DNA of 64,000 nt from positions 62,001 to 126,000 of the forward strand of contig CACPLR010000002.1 of NCBI GenBank assembly GCA_902634885.1. Direction: 5' to 3'. The DNA is from an uncultured Pelagibacteraceae bacterium. Its GTDB lineage: Bacteria > Pseudomonadota > Alphaproteobacteria > Pelagibacterales > Pelagibacteraceae. Of the stretch, positions 17,256-26,637 are shown piece by piece. The stretch's first letter is position 1. Each line of letters begins with the position of its first letter. The notes beneath the pieces are model-generated. The model saw nothing but the letters and a program-made list of their open reading frames with translations. It did no database searches and had not been told where the DNA came from. A program made the position numbers and the translations under genes.

Positions 17256-19592
17256 ATGCAAACAAGTCTTAATATAAAAGAACCTGGATTAAATACATTA
17301 CCACTTGGAGTTGAAAGATATGTAGTTAATGGTGGAGGACTAACAGGTGTTCAGATTCATCCAGATGACGAAATTGAAATTATTAATGATGAAGGAAATC
17401 AAATTTGTGAAATTACAGTTTTTAACAAAGATGGAAAGTCTGATTTAGGAATTTTAAATCTAAAAGAAAATAAAAATTGTTCTGAAATAAAAAAAATTTT
17501 ATTTAAGAAGAACGAAACATCTTTACAGGCTCTTTATCAATTAAAAAAAAGAAATCTAGACATAGAAAAATCAAAATCAGCAATTCTATTTAACGAGGAT
17601 GCAAATGTAGAAGAAATTATAAAATTAAAATCTAAAGACAAATGTTATTGTATATTTTCTGCGCCGGGCAATTCAATGATCGTTCATGAACAAAATCCAT
17701 CTACTGATTTAACGGTATTGGTTAAAAGAGCTATAAAAAAAAAGGATAAAGAATTCTCATTGATACCTGATCCTGTGTATGATCCTTCTGGAGAAATTGA
17801 TATTAAAAGAACAACAGCAGATTCTTATCAAGTTAAAGAAGGAGATTATATCCAAGTAATAACACCAACCGGAAGACAATGTTCAGATTTTGTAGCTTTT
17901 GATACTGCTAAATTAGATAAAGGACAAGAAAACGGTTTGGATTGGCAAACAACAAGAACCTTCATGGGTCATACTTTTCCTGGTCCTGGTTTATTCTCAA
18001 AATTTTATGATGTTGACCATGAACCATTAATTGAGGTGGTAAGAGATACAGTCGGAATTCACGATACCTTTAATTTGGCTTGTACATCTAAATACTATGA
18101 AGATGCTGGATATTTTGGACATGCTAATTGTTCAGATAATCTTAATGAAAGTATGGAAAAATATGGTGTTCAAAAAAAAAGAGGATGGCATGCAATAAAC
18201 TTGTTTTTCAATACCTCTGCAGGTGGTCAAAATTCAGTATTATCAGATGAGTCTTTTGCAAGACCTGGTGACTATGTAATATTTAGAGCTCTTAAAGATT
18301 TAACATGTGGGACAACAGCATGTCCTAGCGATATCGATAGCTGTAATGGTTGGAATCCAACTGATATTTTTGTTAGAACTTACGACAAGAAAAATGAATT
18401 CACAAAGTCATTTGGATTTAGAATGAAAACAGACTCGGAAAATAAACTTACAAGAAATACTGGATTTTATGAAAGAACTTCAAAGTTAACTAGAAACTAT
18501 GTTGATGCAAGAGGTTTTTGGTTACCAAATGATTACACAAAACATGGGGTAATAAACGAATACACTGCTTGTAGAGAAAAAGCTGTTGTTATTGATTTAT
18601 CTTCTTTGAGAAAATTTGAAATAATTGGACCTGATGCAGAAGAGTTAATGAATTATACCTTAACACGTAATGTTAAAAAATTATCGGTTGGTCAAATTGT
18701 TTACTCAGCAATGTGTTATGAAAATGGAATGATGTTTGATGATGGAACCTTATTAAGATTAAGTGAAACGGGATTTAGATGGGTTTGTGGTGATGAGTAC
18801 GCTGGAGAATGGTTAAAAGAACAAGCTAAGAAAAAAAATTACAAAGTAATAATTAAAAATTCTACAGACCAAATTAATAATATTTCATTGCAAGGTCCTA
18901 AAAGTAGAAAAATTTTGGAAAAATTTATTTTTACGCCACCTACGCAACCAACTATTTCTGAACTTCAATGGTTCAGATTTACTATTTGTAGAGCAGATGA
19001 TTTAAAAGGAATTCCATTAATTGTTTCAAGAACAGGTTACACGGGAGAATTAGGTTACGAAATCTGGTGTCATCCTGATCATGCACCAGAAGTTTGGGAT
19101 AAAGTTATGGAAGCTGGAAAAGACGAAGGTTTAATTCCAGCAGGATTTGGTGCATTAGATTTATTAAGAATTGAAGCAGGTTTAATTTTATTTGGAAATG
19201 AATTTGATGGCCAGCAAGATCCTTTTGAAGCAGGAATAGGTTTTTCAGTACCATTAAAAACGAAAACAGATGAATTTATTGGTAAAGAAAACTTAATTAA
19301 AAGAAAAGAAAATCCTCAAAAAAAATTAGTTGGACTTGAATTAATTGGTAAAGAAAAAGCAAATCATGGCGACTGTGTTCATATTGGAAGAGCACAAGTA
19401 GGTATTGTAACAAGTGCTTGTTTATCTCCCACTTTAAATAAAAATATTGCTTTATGTAGAATTGATGTTGGTCACTCCGAAATAGGAACAGATGTTGAAG
19501 TTGGTAAAATTGATGGTCACCAAAAAAGAATTCCTGCTAAAATAGTTGGCTTTCCGCATTTTGATCCACAAAAAACTAGAGTTAGATCCTAA
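17256..19592 (+). CDS. tdm: Trimethylamine N-oxide demethylase
   Basis: Converts TMAO to dimethylamine and formaldehyde, with the C-terminal domain able to pass the C1 unit to tetrahydrofolate. The 778-aa protein has an N-terminal DUF1989-type domain (about 1-400) and a C-terminal GcvT-like domain (about 405-778, with SRTGYTGELGYEIW). A likely zinc site is Cys276, His289, Cys292 and Cys356, whose spacing (13, 3, 64) fits the three-Cys/one-His site described for Tdm as I recall it. It is followed at zero spacing by a regulator-like gene. Identity is confident. Confidence 0.95.
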   Translation: MQTSLNIKEPGLNTLPLGVERYVVNGGGLTGVQIHPDDEIEIINDEGNQICEITVFNKDGKSDLGILNLKENKNCSEIKKILFKKNETSLQALYQLKKRNLDIEKSKSAILFNEDANVEEIIKLKSKDKCYCIFSAPGNSMIVHEQNPSTDLTVLVKRAIKKKDKEFSLIPDPVYDPSGEIDIKRTTADSYQVKEGDYIQVITPTGRQCSDFVAFDTAKLDKGQENGLDWQTTRTFMGHTFPGPGLFSKFYDVDHEPLIEVVRDTVGIHDTFNLACTSKYYEDAGYFGHANCSDNLNESMEKYGVQKKRGWHAINLFFNTSAGGQNSVLSDESFARPGDYVIFRALKDLTCGTTACPSDIDSCNGWNPTDIFVRTYDKKNEFTKSFGFRMKTDSENKLTRNTGFYERTSKLTRNYVDARGFWLPNDYTKHGVINEYTACREKAVVIDLSSLRKFEIIGPDAEELMNYTLTRNVKKLSVGQIVYSAMCYENGMMFDDGTLLRLSETGFRWVCGDEYAGEWLKEQAKKKNYKVIIKNSTDQINNISLQGPKSRKILEKFIFTPPTQPTISELQWFRFTICRADDLKGIPLIVSRTGYTGELGYEIWCHPDHAPEVWDKVMEAGKDEGLIPAGFGALDLLRIEAGLILFGNEFDGQQDPFEAGIGFSVPLKTKTDEFIGKENLIKRKENPQKKLVGLELIGKEKANHGDCVHIGRAQVGIVTSACLSPTLNKNIALCRIDVGHSEIGTDVEVGKIDGHQKRIPAKIVGFPHFDPQKTRVRS

Positions 19593-19943
19593 ATGTCAAA
19601 AGCTACAAAAGACTTATTAGAATTCTGGGAGGACCAATTAAAATTATCACATACATCATCTAACTATTTCTTTAGGAAATCACCATCTCATTATCATATG
19701 ATGTTGCTTGTAATGACTGCTTACAAACTAAACCAAAACCTTTCCGTTGAAGAGCTTAAAACAAAATTATTTAAAACATCTAGACCTAAATCGGCTCTAA
19801 TTATTACAGAAGCATGTGAAAAAGGTTTTTTCTATCTTGAAAAAACCTCAAAGGATCAAAGAAAGAAACACATAAAACCAAGTCAGTCTTTTATAAATGA
19901 GTTTAATGATTATTTAAGGACCCTTAAAAATTTGAGCTTCTGA
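19593..19943 (+). CDS. Small MarR-like winged-helix protein
   Basis: 116 aa whose ATG immediately follows the tdm TAA. The central part resembles a MarR-type winged helix: a helical pair, a recognition-helix-like stretch TSRPKSALIITEACEKG, then the wing and the basic FYLEKTSKDQRKKHIKPS. The N-terminal dimerisation part is shorter than in full MarR proteins (about 140 aa). It probably regulates the tdm, tmo or downstream amine genes, which is inferred from position only. Confidence 0.65.
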   Translation: MSKATKDLLEFWEDQLKLSHTSSNYFFRKSPSHYHMMLLVMTAYKLNQNLSVEELKTKLFKTSRPKSALIITEACEKGFFYLEKTSKDQRKKHIKPSQSFINEFNDYLRTLKNLSF

Positions 19944-20047
19944 GCCAATATTAGATAATTCTTTTAAGTTGTATCGGTTATTTATTTATAAAAATTAGAT
20001 ATAAAAAAAATCATATATTTCCTCTATGCAAAAAATAGAGTTTAGTT

Positions 20048-21373
20048 ATGTCATTACCGACAAAAGCAAAAGTAGTTATAATCGGTGGGGGTATCCATGG
20101 ATTAAGTACTGCTTGGAAATTATCAGAGACATATAAAAATCCAGGTGACGTTGTTGTTCTAGAAAAAAAAGATACAGCCGCAGGCGCAAGTGGAATTGCT
20201 TGTGGAGTTGTTAGAAACAACTATTTCCAACCTGCGATGAGAGAATTAATGGCCCATTCAGTCTCAGTTTGGGAAAGCGATCCAAAAGCATTTAAATATA
20301 ATCCAGTTGGCTACATGCAAATTTCACCTGAAGTAATGCATGAAGATGTAAGAAGTATTTATGAACAACAAAAAGCAATTGGATACGAATCAGTTTTTAT
20401 TGAAGGTGAAAAAGATTGTATGAATTATATGAAAGGAATTTTTGATGATTGGCAAGCACAAGGAATAACTTCTGTTCTTCATGAAAAAAAGGGTGGATAC
20501 GCATTTAATAAAGATTCTATTAAAGCTTTAGAAAGCAAAGCTAACAACAATGGAGTTCACGTCCATAAAGGAGTGAAGGTAGCAGGATTCAAAAGAGGTA
20601 GTAACAGTAATGCAGTTACTGGTGTTGTAACTAACCAAGGAACAATTGATTGTGATCAAGTTGTCGTTGGAGCAGGACCATGGGTAAGAGATTTTTGGAA
20701 TATGCTAGAGCTACCAAAAACAACTGAGATAAAAGGTAAAGATGGAAAATCACATGAAGTTGAAATGTGGAAGTATTGGTTTTTACAAGAAGGTGTCCTT
20801 GGTGTTGATGCAGATTATTTAAAAACTAACGATGGTAAACAACCACCTGTAATTCATGTTGATACAGATGCGCCATTGCATTCAGATGCAACAGGTAAAT
20901 TAATTACTGATGAACTATGGGGCATTTATTACAAACCTGATATTGAAGGCTTAGGTGTTCAAGGTGGTACTTCACCTTATATTGTTCAAAAACATTTTGA
21001 TGAAGTAAATGTAGATCCATATGGAATAGAGTCACCAGAATTTCAAACAACAGATAAATTTGCAGATATGTGGACTTCAGCTCTCGCTCACATCCAGAAA
21101 AGATTTGTAGGAAAATCAAACTTATATAGAAAAGGACCATCAGGTGGTCTTGGATGTTTAACGCCTGATAGTTTTCCAATCTTCGATAGATTTTTTGAAA
21201 ATGTTTATATGATTGCAGATGCCAATCATGGTTACAAGATGATAGGTGTTGGTCATTTAGTTGCACAGGAAATTTTAGGACACGAGAGTGATTTGTTAAA
21301 ACCGTTTAGATTCAATCGATACGCGAAAGGTGAATTGCACCCCACTTCGAACAGTCCGTTTCCTTGGAGTTAA
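20048..21373 (+). CDS. FAD-dependent oxidoreductase, DAO / sarcosine-oxidase-beta type
   Basis: 441 aa with an N-terminal dinucleotide fold (GGGIHG, residues 13-18), the acidic ribose-binding VLEKKDTAAGASG, and a C-terminal flavin-contact block DANHGYKMIGVGHL. The family oxidises secondary or tertiary amines such as sarcosine, dimethylglycine and N-methylglutamate, releasing formaldehyde or methylene-THF. It stands alone, without the alpha, gamma or delta subunits of sarcosine oxidase or N-methylglutamate dehydrogenase. It lies between tdm and a glutamine-synthetase/GOGAT-like module, so an N-methylated glutamate is the most likely substrate (inferred). Confidence 0.88.
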   Translation: MSLPTKAKVVIIGGGIHGLSTAWKLSETYKNPGDVVVLEKKDTAAGASGIACGVVRNNYFQPAMRELMAHSVSVWESDPKAFKYNPVGYMQISPEVMHEDVRSIYEQQKAIGYESVFIEGEKDCMNYMKGIFDDWQAQGITSVLHEKKGGYAFNKDSIKALESKANNNGVHVHKGVKVAGFKRGSNSNAVTGVVTNQGTIDCDQVVVGAGPWVRDFWNMLELPKTTEIKGKDGKSHEVEMWKYWFLQEGVLGVDADYLKTNDGKQPPVIHVDTDAPLHSDATGKLITDELWGIYYKPDIEGLGVQGGTSPYIVQKHFDEVNVDPYGIESPEFQTTDKFADMWTSALAHIQKRFVGKSNLYRKGPSGGLGCLTPDSFPIFDRFFENVYMIADANHGYKMIGVGHLVAQEILGHESDLLKPFRFNRYAKGELHPTSNSPFPWS

Positions 21374-21441
21374 CCGTTCTAAGTAGACAGACGTTTTTTT
21401 TTCAGTTACTTTTTTGAACTTAAAATTCTTAAAGGGGGACA

Positions 21442-22911
21442 ATGACTGATCTAGAAAAACATGTAAATCAACCAGGTAGAGCAAAACTTGTAAAAAAAGT
21501 TAGAGAAAAAATTAACGAGTTAGGAATAACATATATTTATTTTCAGTTTATTTCTGTAACAGGAAGAGTTGTTGGTAAAGGTATTCCAGCAGACCATTGG
21601 GAGAGAACTGCTGAGAGAGGTTTTCAATTAGTTTACGGTGCAACTGCAAACTTATTTTTAGATCGTCATAATAATTACATTGGATATGGACCGGAAGCTA
21701 TGGAGTTAGTTGGTATTCCTGATCCTGAAACTTTTGTTCAGTTACCTTGGGATAAAAGAGTTGGAAGAGTTTATTGTACATGTTTCAGAAATAGAGAAGA
21801 GAGAAAAAATCCAGGTGGTCATTTAACTTCTGACTGTAGAGGTAATTTAAGAATTTTCATGAATGAATTTAAGAAAAAGCATGGTCTTGAATTAAGAGTA
21901 GGAACTGAGCCAGAAATGATGTGGTTAACTAAAAATCCAGATGGATCTCCTACTGGAAAAGGGTTTTCAAAACCATTTTGTTATCACATTGATCAATTTG
22001 AATCTTTAAGGCCCGTTTTCATGAAAGTAATTGAATACTCAAAAGCGATGGGTCTAGACATGATTCAAGGGGATCATGAAGATGCCCCGGGACAATTAGA
22101 ATTAAATTGGACATATGATAACGTTTTAAGAAACGCTGATAGACTTTCAACATACCGACAAATCTGTGCACAGGTAGCAAGAGAAAATGGATTAATAGCT
22201 TGTTTTATGACTAAACCATTTATGGGTGTTTCTGCAAGTGGATGTCATACTAATATGTCTTTGTGGAAAGGTGGAAAAGTTTCAGTCAATAAACTAGGGC
22301 ACAAAAAATTGCCAGGTGTTGATGAAGTATTTAGTTATGTTTCAGGTGGAACAAATACATTTATGCCTGATACGAAAGATATGCAGATGCCAGGTAAAAT
22401 TGGTTTACAATCAATTGCAGGTATCATGAAACATTTGCCTGCATTAACTGCCTTAGGATCCTCAACAGTAAACTCTTACAGAAGATTATGGGATCAAGGT
22501 TTCTGGGCGCCAGTTTATGCTGACTGGGGATATCAAAACAGAACTTGTGGATTAAGAGTTTCTGCTCCAGGTAGATTTGAATACAGATCAGTGGACAGTA
22601 TGCATAATCCTTATTTATTAGGTGCTGCATTACTTAAAGCTTGTGATGAAGGTATTTCTAAAAAAATGAAACCTGCAGCGCCAGAGTCTAGAAATATTTA
22701 TGAAGCTCAAAAAGCTGGTAAGGATGTTAAAAAACTTCCATTAAGTTTAGGAGAAGCTTTAGAAAGATTAGCAGAAGATGATGTAATAAAATCTGCAATG
22801 CCAGATGAGATGTACAAAGTCTTCCACTGGTATAAAAATGATGAGTGGGAAAGATTCTTGGGTGCAACAACTCAATGGGATCTTGATACTTATTTAGATT
22901 GCTTACCATAA
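21442..22911 (+). CDS. glnT: Glutamine synthetase family protein (GlnT / GMAS-like paralogue)
   Basis: 489 aa, paralogous to the gmaS product further on but with an extra segment before the catalytic domain and an insertion after GCHTNMSLW. Synthetase motifs are intact: TEPEMM (155-160), DHEDAPGQLELNW (211-223), GCHTNMS (267-273), NSYRR (344-348), NRT (366-368), GRFEYR (377-382). It should couple ATP hydrolysis to amidation of glutamate with ammonia or an amine. A GGGGGA ribosome site precedes the ATG. It leads a glxBCD triplet, as in rhizobial glnT-glx clusters. The amine is unknown; dimethylamine, methylamine and ammonia are all possible. Confidence 0.85.
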   Translation: MTDLEKHVNQPGRAKLVKKVREKINELGITYIYFQFISVTGRVVGKGIPADHWERTAERGFQLVYGATANLFLDRHNNYIGYGPEAMELVGIPDPETFVQLPWDKRVGRVYCTCFRNREERKNPGGHLTSDCRGNLRIFMNEFKKKHGLELRVGTEPEMMWLTKNPDGSPTGKGFSKPFCYHIDQFESLRPVFMKVIEYSKAMGLDMIQGDHEDAPGQLELNWTYDNVLRNADRLSTYRQICAQVARENGLIACFMTKPFMGVSASGCHTNMSLWKGGKVSVNKLGHKKLPGVDEVFSYVSGGTNTFMPDTKDMQMPGKIGLQSIAGIMKHLPALTALGSSTVNSYRRLWDQGFWAPVYADWGYQNRTCGLRVSAPGRFEYRSVDSMHNPYLLGAALLKACDEGISKKMKPAAPESRNIYEAQKAGKDVKKLPLSLGEALERLAEDDVIKSAMPDEMYKVFHWYKNDEWERFLGATTQWDLDTYLDCLP

Positions 22912-22933
22912 TATTAATTAAGAAAGGAAAAAT

Positions 22934-23875
22934 ATGTGCGGGATAGCTGGACTTATTCATAGAGGAAATACTTCTAAAGTTGGTTTTGAACTTCAAGGTA
23001 TGCTTCAAGCTTTAAAACATAGAGGCGAAGACTCAACTGGATATGCGTTGTACGGTAAGACTGATGGCCAAAACTTTATAATGCGTTTTAAAGTTGGGGA
23101 AAATGTTGGTGAAGGAAGTACTTCTGTAATGGAAGATGTTTCTGTTTACGATGAAAGAAAAAAAATTGTAGATGGTTATTTAAAAGATTTAGGAGCTACA
23201 ATTGTAAAAGAAGAAAGAACTCTTCCCTACTCTTTAAGATACGAAATTCAATATGATAAAGATCTAATGGAATTTTCTCAAAAAATAGAGAGCGTTCCTG
23301 GTGTTGAAATTTTATCTATGGGTAAATCATTAGAAGTTATTAAAGATTTAGGAAACGCTGAAGCAGTATGTAAAAGATACAGTTTAGATAAAGTAGAAGG
23401 AACACACGCTATAGGTCATGCTAGAATGGCAACAGAGTCTGGTGTGGATATTAAGTCTGCTCACCCTTTTTGGGGATACCCATTTAGCGATGTATCAGTG
23501 GTGCATAATGGTCAATTAACTAATTATTGGAATAATAGAAGAGTTTTAGAAAATAAAGGCATGAGATTTATGTCAGAGTGTGACTCTGAATTAATTGCAG
23601 TTTATTTAGCAGAAAAAATGAGAAATGGTGCAACACTTGAAGAAGGCATGAAAGAGTCTTTAATGGGCTTAGATGGCGTATTTACTTACTTTGTAGCAAC
23701 AAAAGATTCTTTAGGAATGGCGAAAGATACAATGGCGGCTAAACCATTAGTTTTATATGAGTCAGATGATTTAGTAGCAATGGGATCAGAAGAAATAGCA
23801 ATCAGATCTATTCTTCCACAAGAAATAGATACGTATGATCCATTTGATGGGATGGTAAAAGTATGGCAAATCTAA
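22934..23875 (+). CDS. glxB: Class II glutamine amidotransferase domain protein (GlxB/MgsA-like)
   Basis: 313 aa starting MCGIAGLIHRG, so Cys2 becomes the N-terminal nucleophile after Met removal. GHARMATESG and VVHNGQLTNY are the usual class II active-site blocks. A 90-residue insertion follows the first 45 residues, as in MgsA-type subunits. It is the amide-hydrolysing subunit of a three-part glutamate-synthase-like enzyme with GlxC and GlxD. It overlaps glxC by 13 nt. It is paralogous to the gene at 28499. Confidence 0.88.
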   Translation: MCGIAGLIHRGNTSKVGFELQGMLQALKHRGEDSTGYALYGKTDGQNFIMRFKVGENVGEGSTSVMEDVSVYDERKKIVDGYLKDLGATIVKEERTLPYSLRYEIQYDKDLMEFSQKIESVPGVEILSMGKSLEVIKDLGNAEAVCKRYSLDKVEGTHAIGHARMATESGVDIKSAHPFWGYPFSDVSVVHNGQLTNYWNNRRVLENKGMRFMSECDSELIAVYLAEKMRNGATLEEGMKESLMGLDGVFTYFVATKDSLGMAKDTMAAKPLVLYESDDLVAMGSEEIAIRSILPQEIDTYDPFDGMVKVWQI

Positions 23876-24717
23876 AAACTGGAGAGAAAAAAACAAAAGC
23901 CCAATCAATGGGTCTTCATACTGAGGTCTTAACAGGCAAAACCCAACAAAAGTTTTTTAACCCAGATGAAGCTGAAAACTTCTATTACTTTGGAACATAC
24001 GATGTTGATTTTAATAAAAGAACAGAGATTGATGTCAAAGATATGGAGTGCAGAGAAGCAAATAAAAAAATTGATGATTTAATGAAAGAGGGTTATGGAA
24101 CAATTGTTATTAAAAACCCCCAAGGTAAACATAGTTTAGGAGTTGGAATATTAAATAAATTGAATTTAATATTTGAGGGAAGTCTTGGATATTTTGGTGT
24201 TGGCTCGATGGATGGTCCAATTGTTAGAATTAATGGAAGAGTTGGATGGTCATGTGCTGAAAATATGATGGCAGGAAAAGTTGTTATTGAGAAGAATGCT
24301 GGGTCATGTTTTGGCGCTGCTATTCGAGGTGGAGATTTAATCTGCAAAGGTAGCGTTGGTGCAAGAACCGGAATTGACCAAAAAGGTGGTACTATAATAA
24401 TTGGTGGTGATGCTGGTGCTTTTACTGGTTTTATGATGCAAAGAGGTAGAATTATTATCCTTGGAGATGTTGGTATTAACCTGGGCGACAGTATGTACGA
24501 TGGGACAATTTTTGTAGGTGGAAAAATTGGTTCATTTGGTAGTGATGCTGTTGAAGCAGAGCTAACAGATTCAGATCAAGATTGGCTTAAAAGAAAATTA
24601 AAGGTTGCGGAGATCGGTGAAAACTTTGATGTTTCAAAAATGACCAAAGTTGTTGCAGGTAAAAAACTTTGGAACTACGACGCTCTTGAACCTACAGAGA
24701 AAAAAGGAGCAATTTAA
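23863..24717 (+). CDS. glxC: GXGXG-domain subunit (GlxC/MgsB-like)
   Basis: 284 aa; residues about 85-250 form the right-handed beta-helix GXGXG domain of glutamate synthase, seen as repeated G-x-G/GD-x-G turns (GRVGWSCAENMMAG, GARTGIDQKGG, GDVGINLGDSMYDG). The first 80 residues are extra compared with the 226-aa MgsB-like paralogue at 29380. It has no catalytic role of its own in glutamate synthase and probably organises the complex. The start overlaps glxB and the stop abuts glxD. Confidence 0.88.
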   Translation: MANLKTGEKKTKAQSMGLHTEVLTGKTQQKFFNPDEAENFYYFGTYDVDFNKRTEIDVKDMECREANKKIDDLMKEGYGTIVIKNPQGKHSLGVGILNKLNLIFEGSLGYFGVGSMDGPIVRINGRVGWSCAENMMAGKVVIEKNAGSCFGAAIRGGDLICKGSVGARTGIDQKGGTIIIGGDAGAFTGFMMQRGRIIILGDVGINLGDSMYDGTIFVGGKIGSFGSDAVEAELTDSDQDWLKRKLKVAEIGENFDVSKMTKVVAGKKLWNYDALEPTEKKGAI

Positions 24718-26109
24718 ATGGCAAAGAAAAAAAACGGTAACGGAAAATCTAACGGTCATTCAAATGGCAATGGTGTAGCGTCAAGAAATAAAAGTCTACT
24801 AGGTCATAATGCAATTTTTACCCCAGAGGTAATGGATGACATCCACATAAAAGCAGAACTAGGAAGATACAGAATGCGTGGAATGGCGTTAATGAAAAAA
24901 ATTCCAACTTTCGATGATTTAGTTTTCTTACCAGGAACATTAACAAGATTTGTAATTGAAGGTTACAGAGAAAAATGTGAAACAAAAACGATTATTGGAC
25001 CAAGGTGTGAAAATCCGATTGAATTAGATATTCCTGTGTATATTACAGGCATGAGTTTCGGTGCATTATCTTATGAAGCAAAAACTGCTTTAGCAAGAGG
25101 TGCTACAATGGCTGGAAGTGCTACTTGTTCAGGTGAAGGTGGAATGATACCCGATGAGCGAAGATATTCTGAAAAATGGTTCTATCAATGTATTCAATCA
25201 AGATATGGTTTTAACCCACACCACGCACAACTTGCAGATGGAATTGAGGTTTTCATTGGACAAGGTCAAAAAGTTGGAATGGGTGGTCACTTAATGGGTC
25301 AAAAAGTAACTGATCAGGTTGCAGAAATGAGATCACTGCCAGCTGGTATTGATCAAAGATCTCCTGCAAGACACCCTGACTGGTTAGGTCCAGATGACCT
25401 TGCATTAAAAGTGCAAGAGTTAAGAGAGTTAACTAAAAATAAAGTGCCAATTCAGTTAAAACTTGGTGCTGCTAAAGTATACGATGATGTTCGTATGGCA
25501 GCAAAGTGTGATCCAGACTCTATATATTTAGATGGAATGGAAGGATCAACTGGGGCAGGCCCACACATCGCTGCAGCAAATACAGGTATTCCTGGTATTG
25601 CTGGTATTAGAGAAGCAAGAAGAGCTTTGGATGATGTAGGCAAAACTGGAAAAGTTACTTTGATTTATGCAGGTGGAGTAAGAGATGGTGCAGATATGGC
25701 AAAAGCTTTAGCATTAGGTGCTGATGCAATTGCAATTGGAACAGGTGCTATGGTTGCTCTTAACTGTAACAAAGAAATTCCAGAATCTAATTTTGAAAAA
25801 GAGATGGGAGTTCCAGCAGGACATTGTTATCACTGCCATACAGGTAGATGTCCAGTTGGTGTTGCTACTCAAGATCCAAAATTAAGAAAAAGATTAAACC
25901 CAGATGATGCTGCATTAAGAGTATATAATTATTTACATGCAATGACATTAGAGGCACAGCTTCTTGCAAGAGCATGTGGAAAAACAAATATCCACTCTTT
26001 AGAGCCAGAAGATATGGCCGCATTAACAATGGAAGCATCAGCTTTAGCAAAAGTTCCATTAGCTGGAACTAATCATACGGTTGGGGTTAAAGATTTCCAT
26101 AAGATATAG
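24718..26109 (+). CDS. glxD: Glutamate-synthase-like FMN subunit (GlxD/MgsC-like)
   Basis: 463 aa matching the FMN-binding synthase domain of glutamate synthase. Typical blocks are ITGMSFGALSYEAK, GEGGMIPDER, the phosphate-binding YAGGVRDGADMAKALALGADA, and an iron-sulfur-type cysteine cluster Cys370, Cys373 and Cys378 (GHCYHCHTGRCPVG). The N-terminal 25 residues are a Lys/Asn/Gly-rich tail absent from the paralogue at 30061. It should use the amide nitrogen or amine released by GlxB to form glutamate or an N-substituted glutamate. It abuts glxC directly. Confidence 0.9.
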   Translation: MAKKKNGNGKSNGHSNGNGVASRNKSLLGHNAIFTPEVMDDIHIKAELGRYRMRGMALMKKIPTFDDLVFLPGTLTRFVIEGYREKCETKTIIGPRCENPIELDIPVYITGMSFGALSYEAKTALARGATMAGSATCSGEGGMIPDERRYSEKWFYQCIQSRYGFNPHHAQLADGIEVFIGQGQKVGMGGHLMGQKVTDQVAEMRSLPAGIDQRSPARHPDWLGPDDLALKVQELRELTKNKVPIQLKLGAAKVYDDVRMAAKCDPDSIYLDGMEGSTGAGPHIAAANTGIPGIAGIREARRALDDVGKTGKVTLIYAGGVRDGADMAKALALGADAIAIGTGAMVALNCNKEIPESNFEKEMGVPAGHCYHCHTGRCPVGVATQDPKLRKRLNPDDAALRVYNYLHAMTLEAQLLARACGKTNIHSLEPEDMAALTMEASALAKVPLAGTNHTVGVKDFHKI

Positions 26110-26118
26110 GAATGATAA

Positions 26119-26520
26119 ATGGCTAAGAAAAACAAAAAAAAGTCAAAAGTCGTAAAAGGCCAATTGGGTAAAAAGAAAGAGACTGCCCGTGAAAAAATGA
26201 TCGGTCAGACGATCGGTTATAGATATGACGTAAATCTTTTGCCAGATTACTCGAGACTTACTCCATTTCTTAAAAAATATATAGACGCGATGGGTTGGGA
26301 TGATTTGAATTGGTTAGAAGATGTTCATATGGGGTATGAAGAAAATAGACCAGCTGTTTTTGATAGAAATGCTAATGGTTGGGTAACTATTCCAAGCAAA
26401 ATAAAACTACCTAACAATCAACAAGACAGAGACATGATTGCAAGAGAGCTACTTGTCAAATTTCAAATGTCACCGAATCATCCCCTGGTTGATTTAAAGA
26501 AAGCTTACTTAAAATTTTAA
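26119..26520 (+). CDS. Conserved-looking small protein after glxD, unknown function
   Basis: 133 aa with a very basic N-terminal tail (about 1-30, KKNKKKSKVVKGQLGKKKE) and a soluble C-terminal part with several aromatic residues (MGWDDLNWLEDVHMGYEENR). No signal peptide, membrane helix or cysteine is visible. It starts 9 nt after glxD and precedes amt by 117 nt, so it belongs to the glx transcript. There is no counterpart after mgsC in the second module. I do not recognise a family. Confidence 0.75.
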   Translation: MAKKNKKKSKVVKGQLGKKKETAREKMIGQTIGYRYDVNLLPDYSRLTPFLKKYIDAMGWDDLNWLEDVHMGYEENRPAVFDRNANGWVTIPSKIKLPNNQQDRDMIARELLVKFQMSPNHPLVDLKKAYLKF

Positions 26521-26637
26521 ATTTCAATTCTTAGTTGATAAAATAATTATTAACATCTATTTTTTATAACTAATTTAAAATTGTCAGTCTCCCTAAAATT
26601 TCATAAAGTTAATTAATTATTAATAGGAGAGAGAAAT

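Noticed and set aside
20022..20040. Small hairpin (CTCTAT/ATAGAG) just before the DAO gene
   Set aside because: Only 6 bp, AT-rich, no T-run; expected by chance in this base composition and not matching a riboswitch I know.
20904..21266. Minus-strand frame of 120 codons inside the DAO flavoprotein gene
   Set aside because: Antisense to a conserved flavoprotein C-terminus; His/Leu/Gln-rich as expected for a shadow, no ribosome site.
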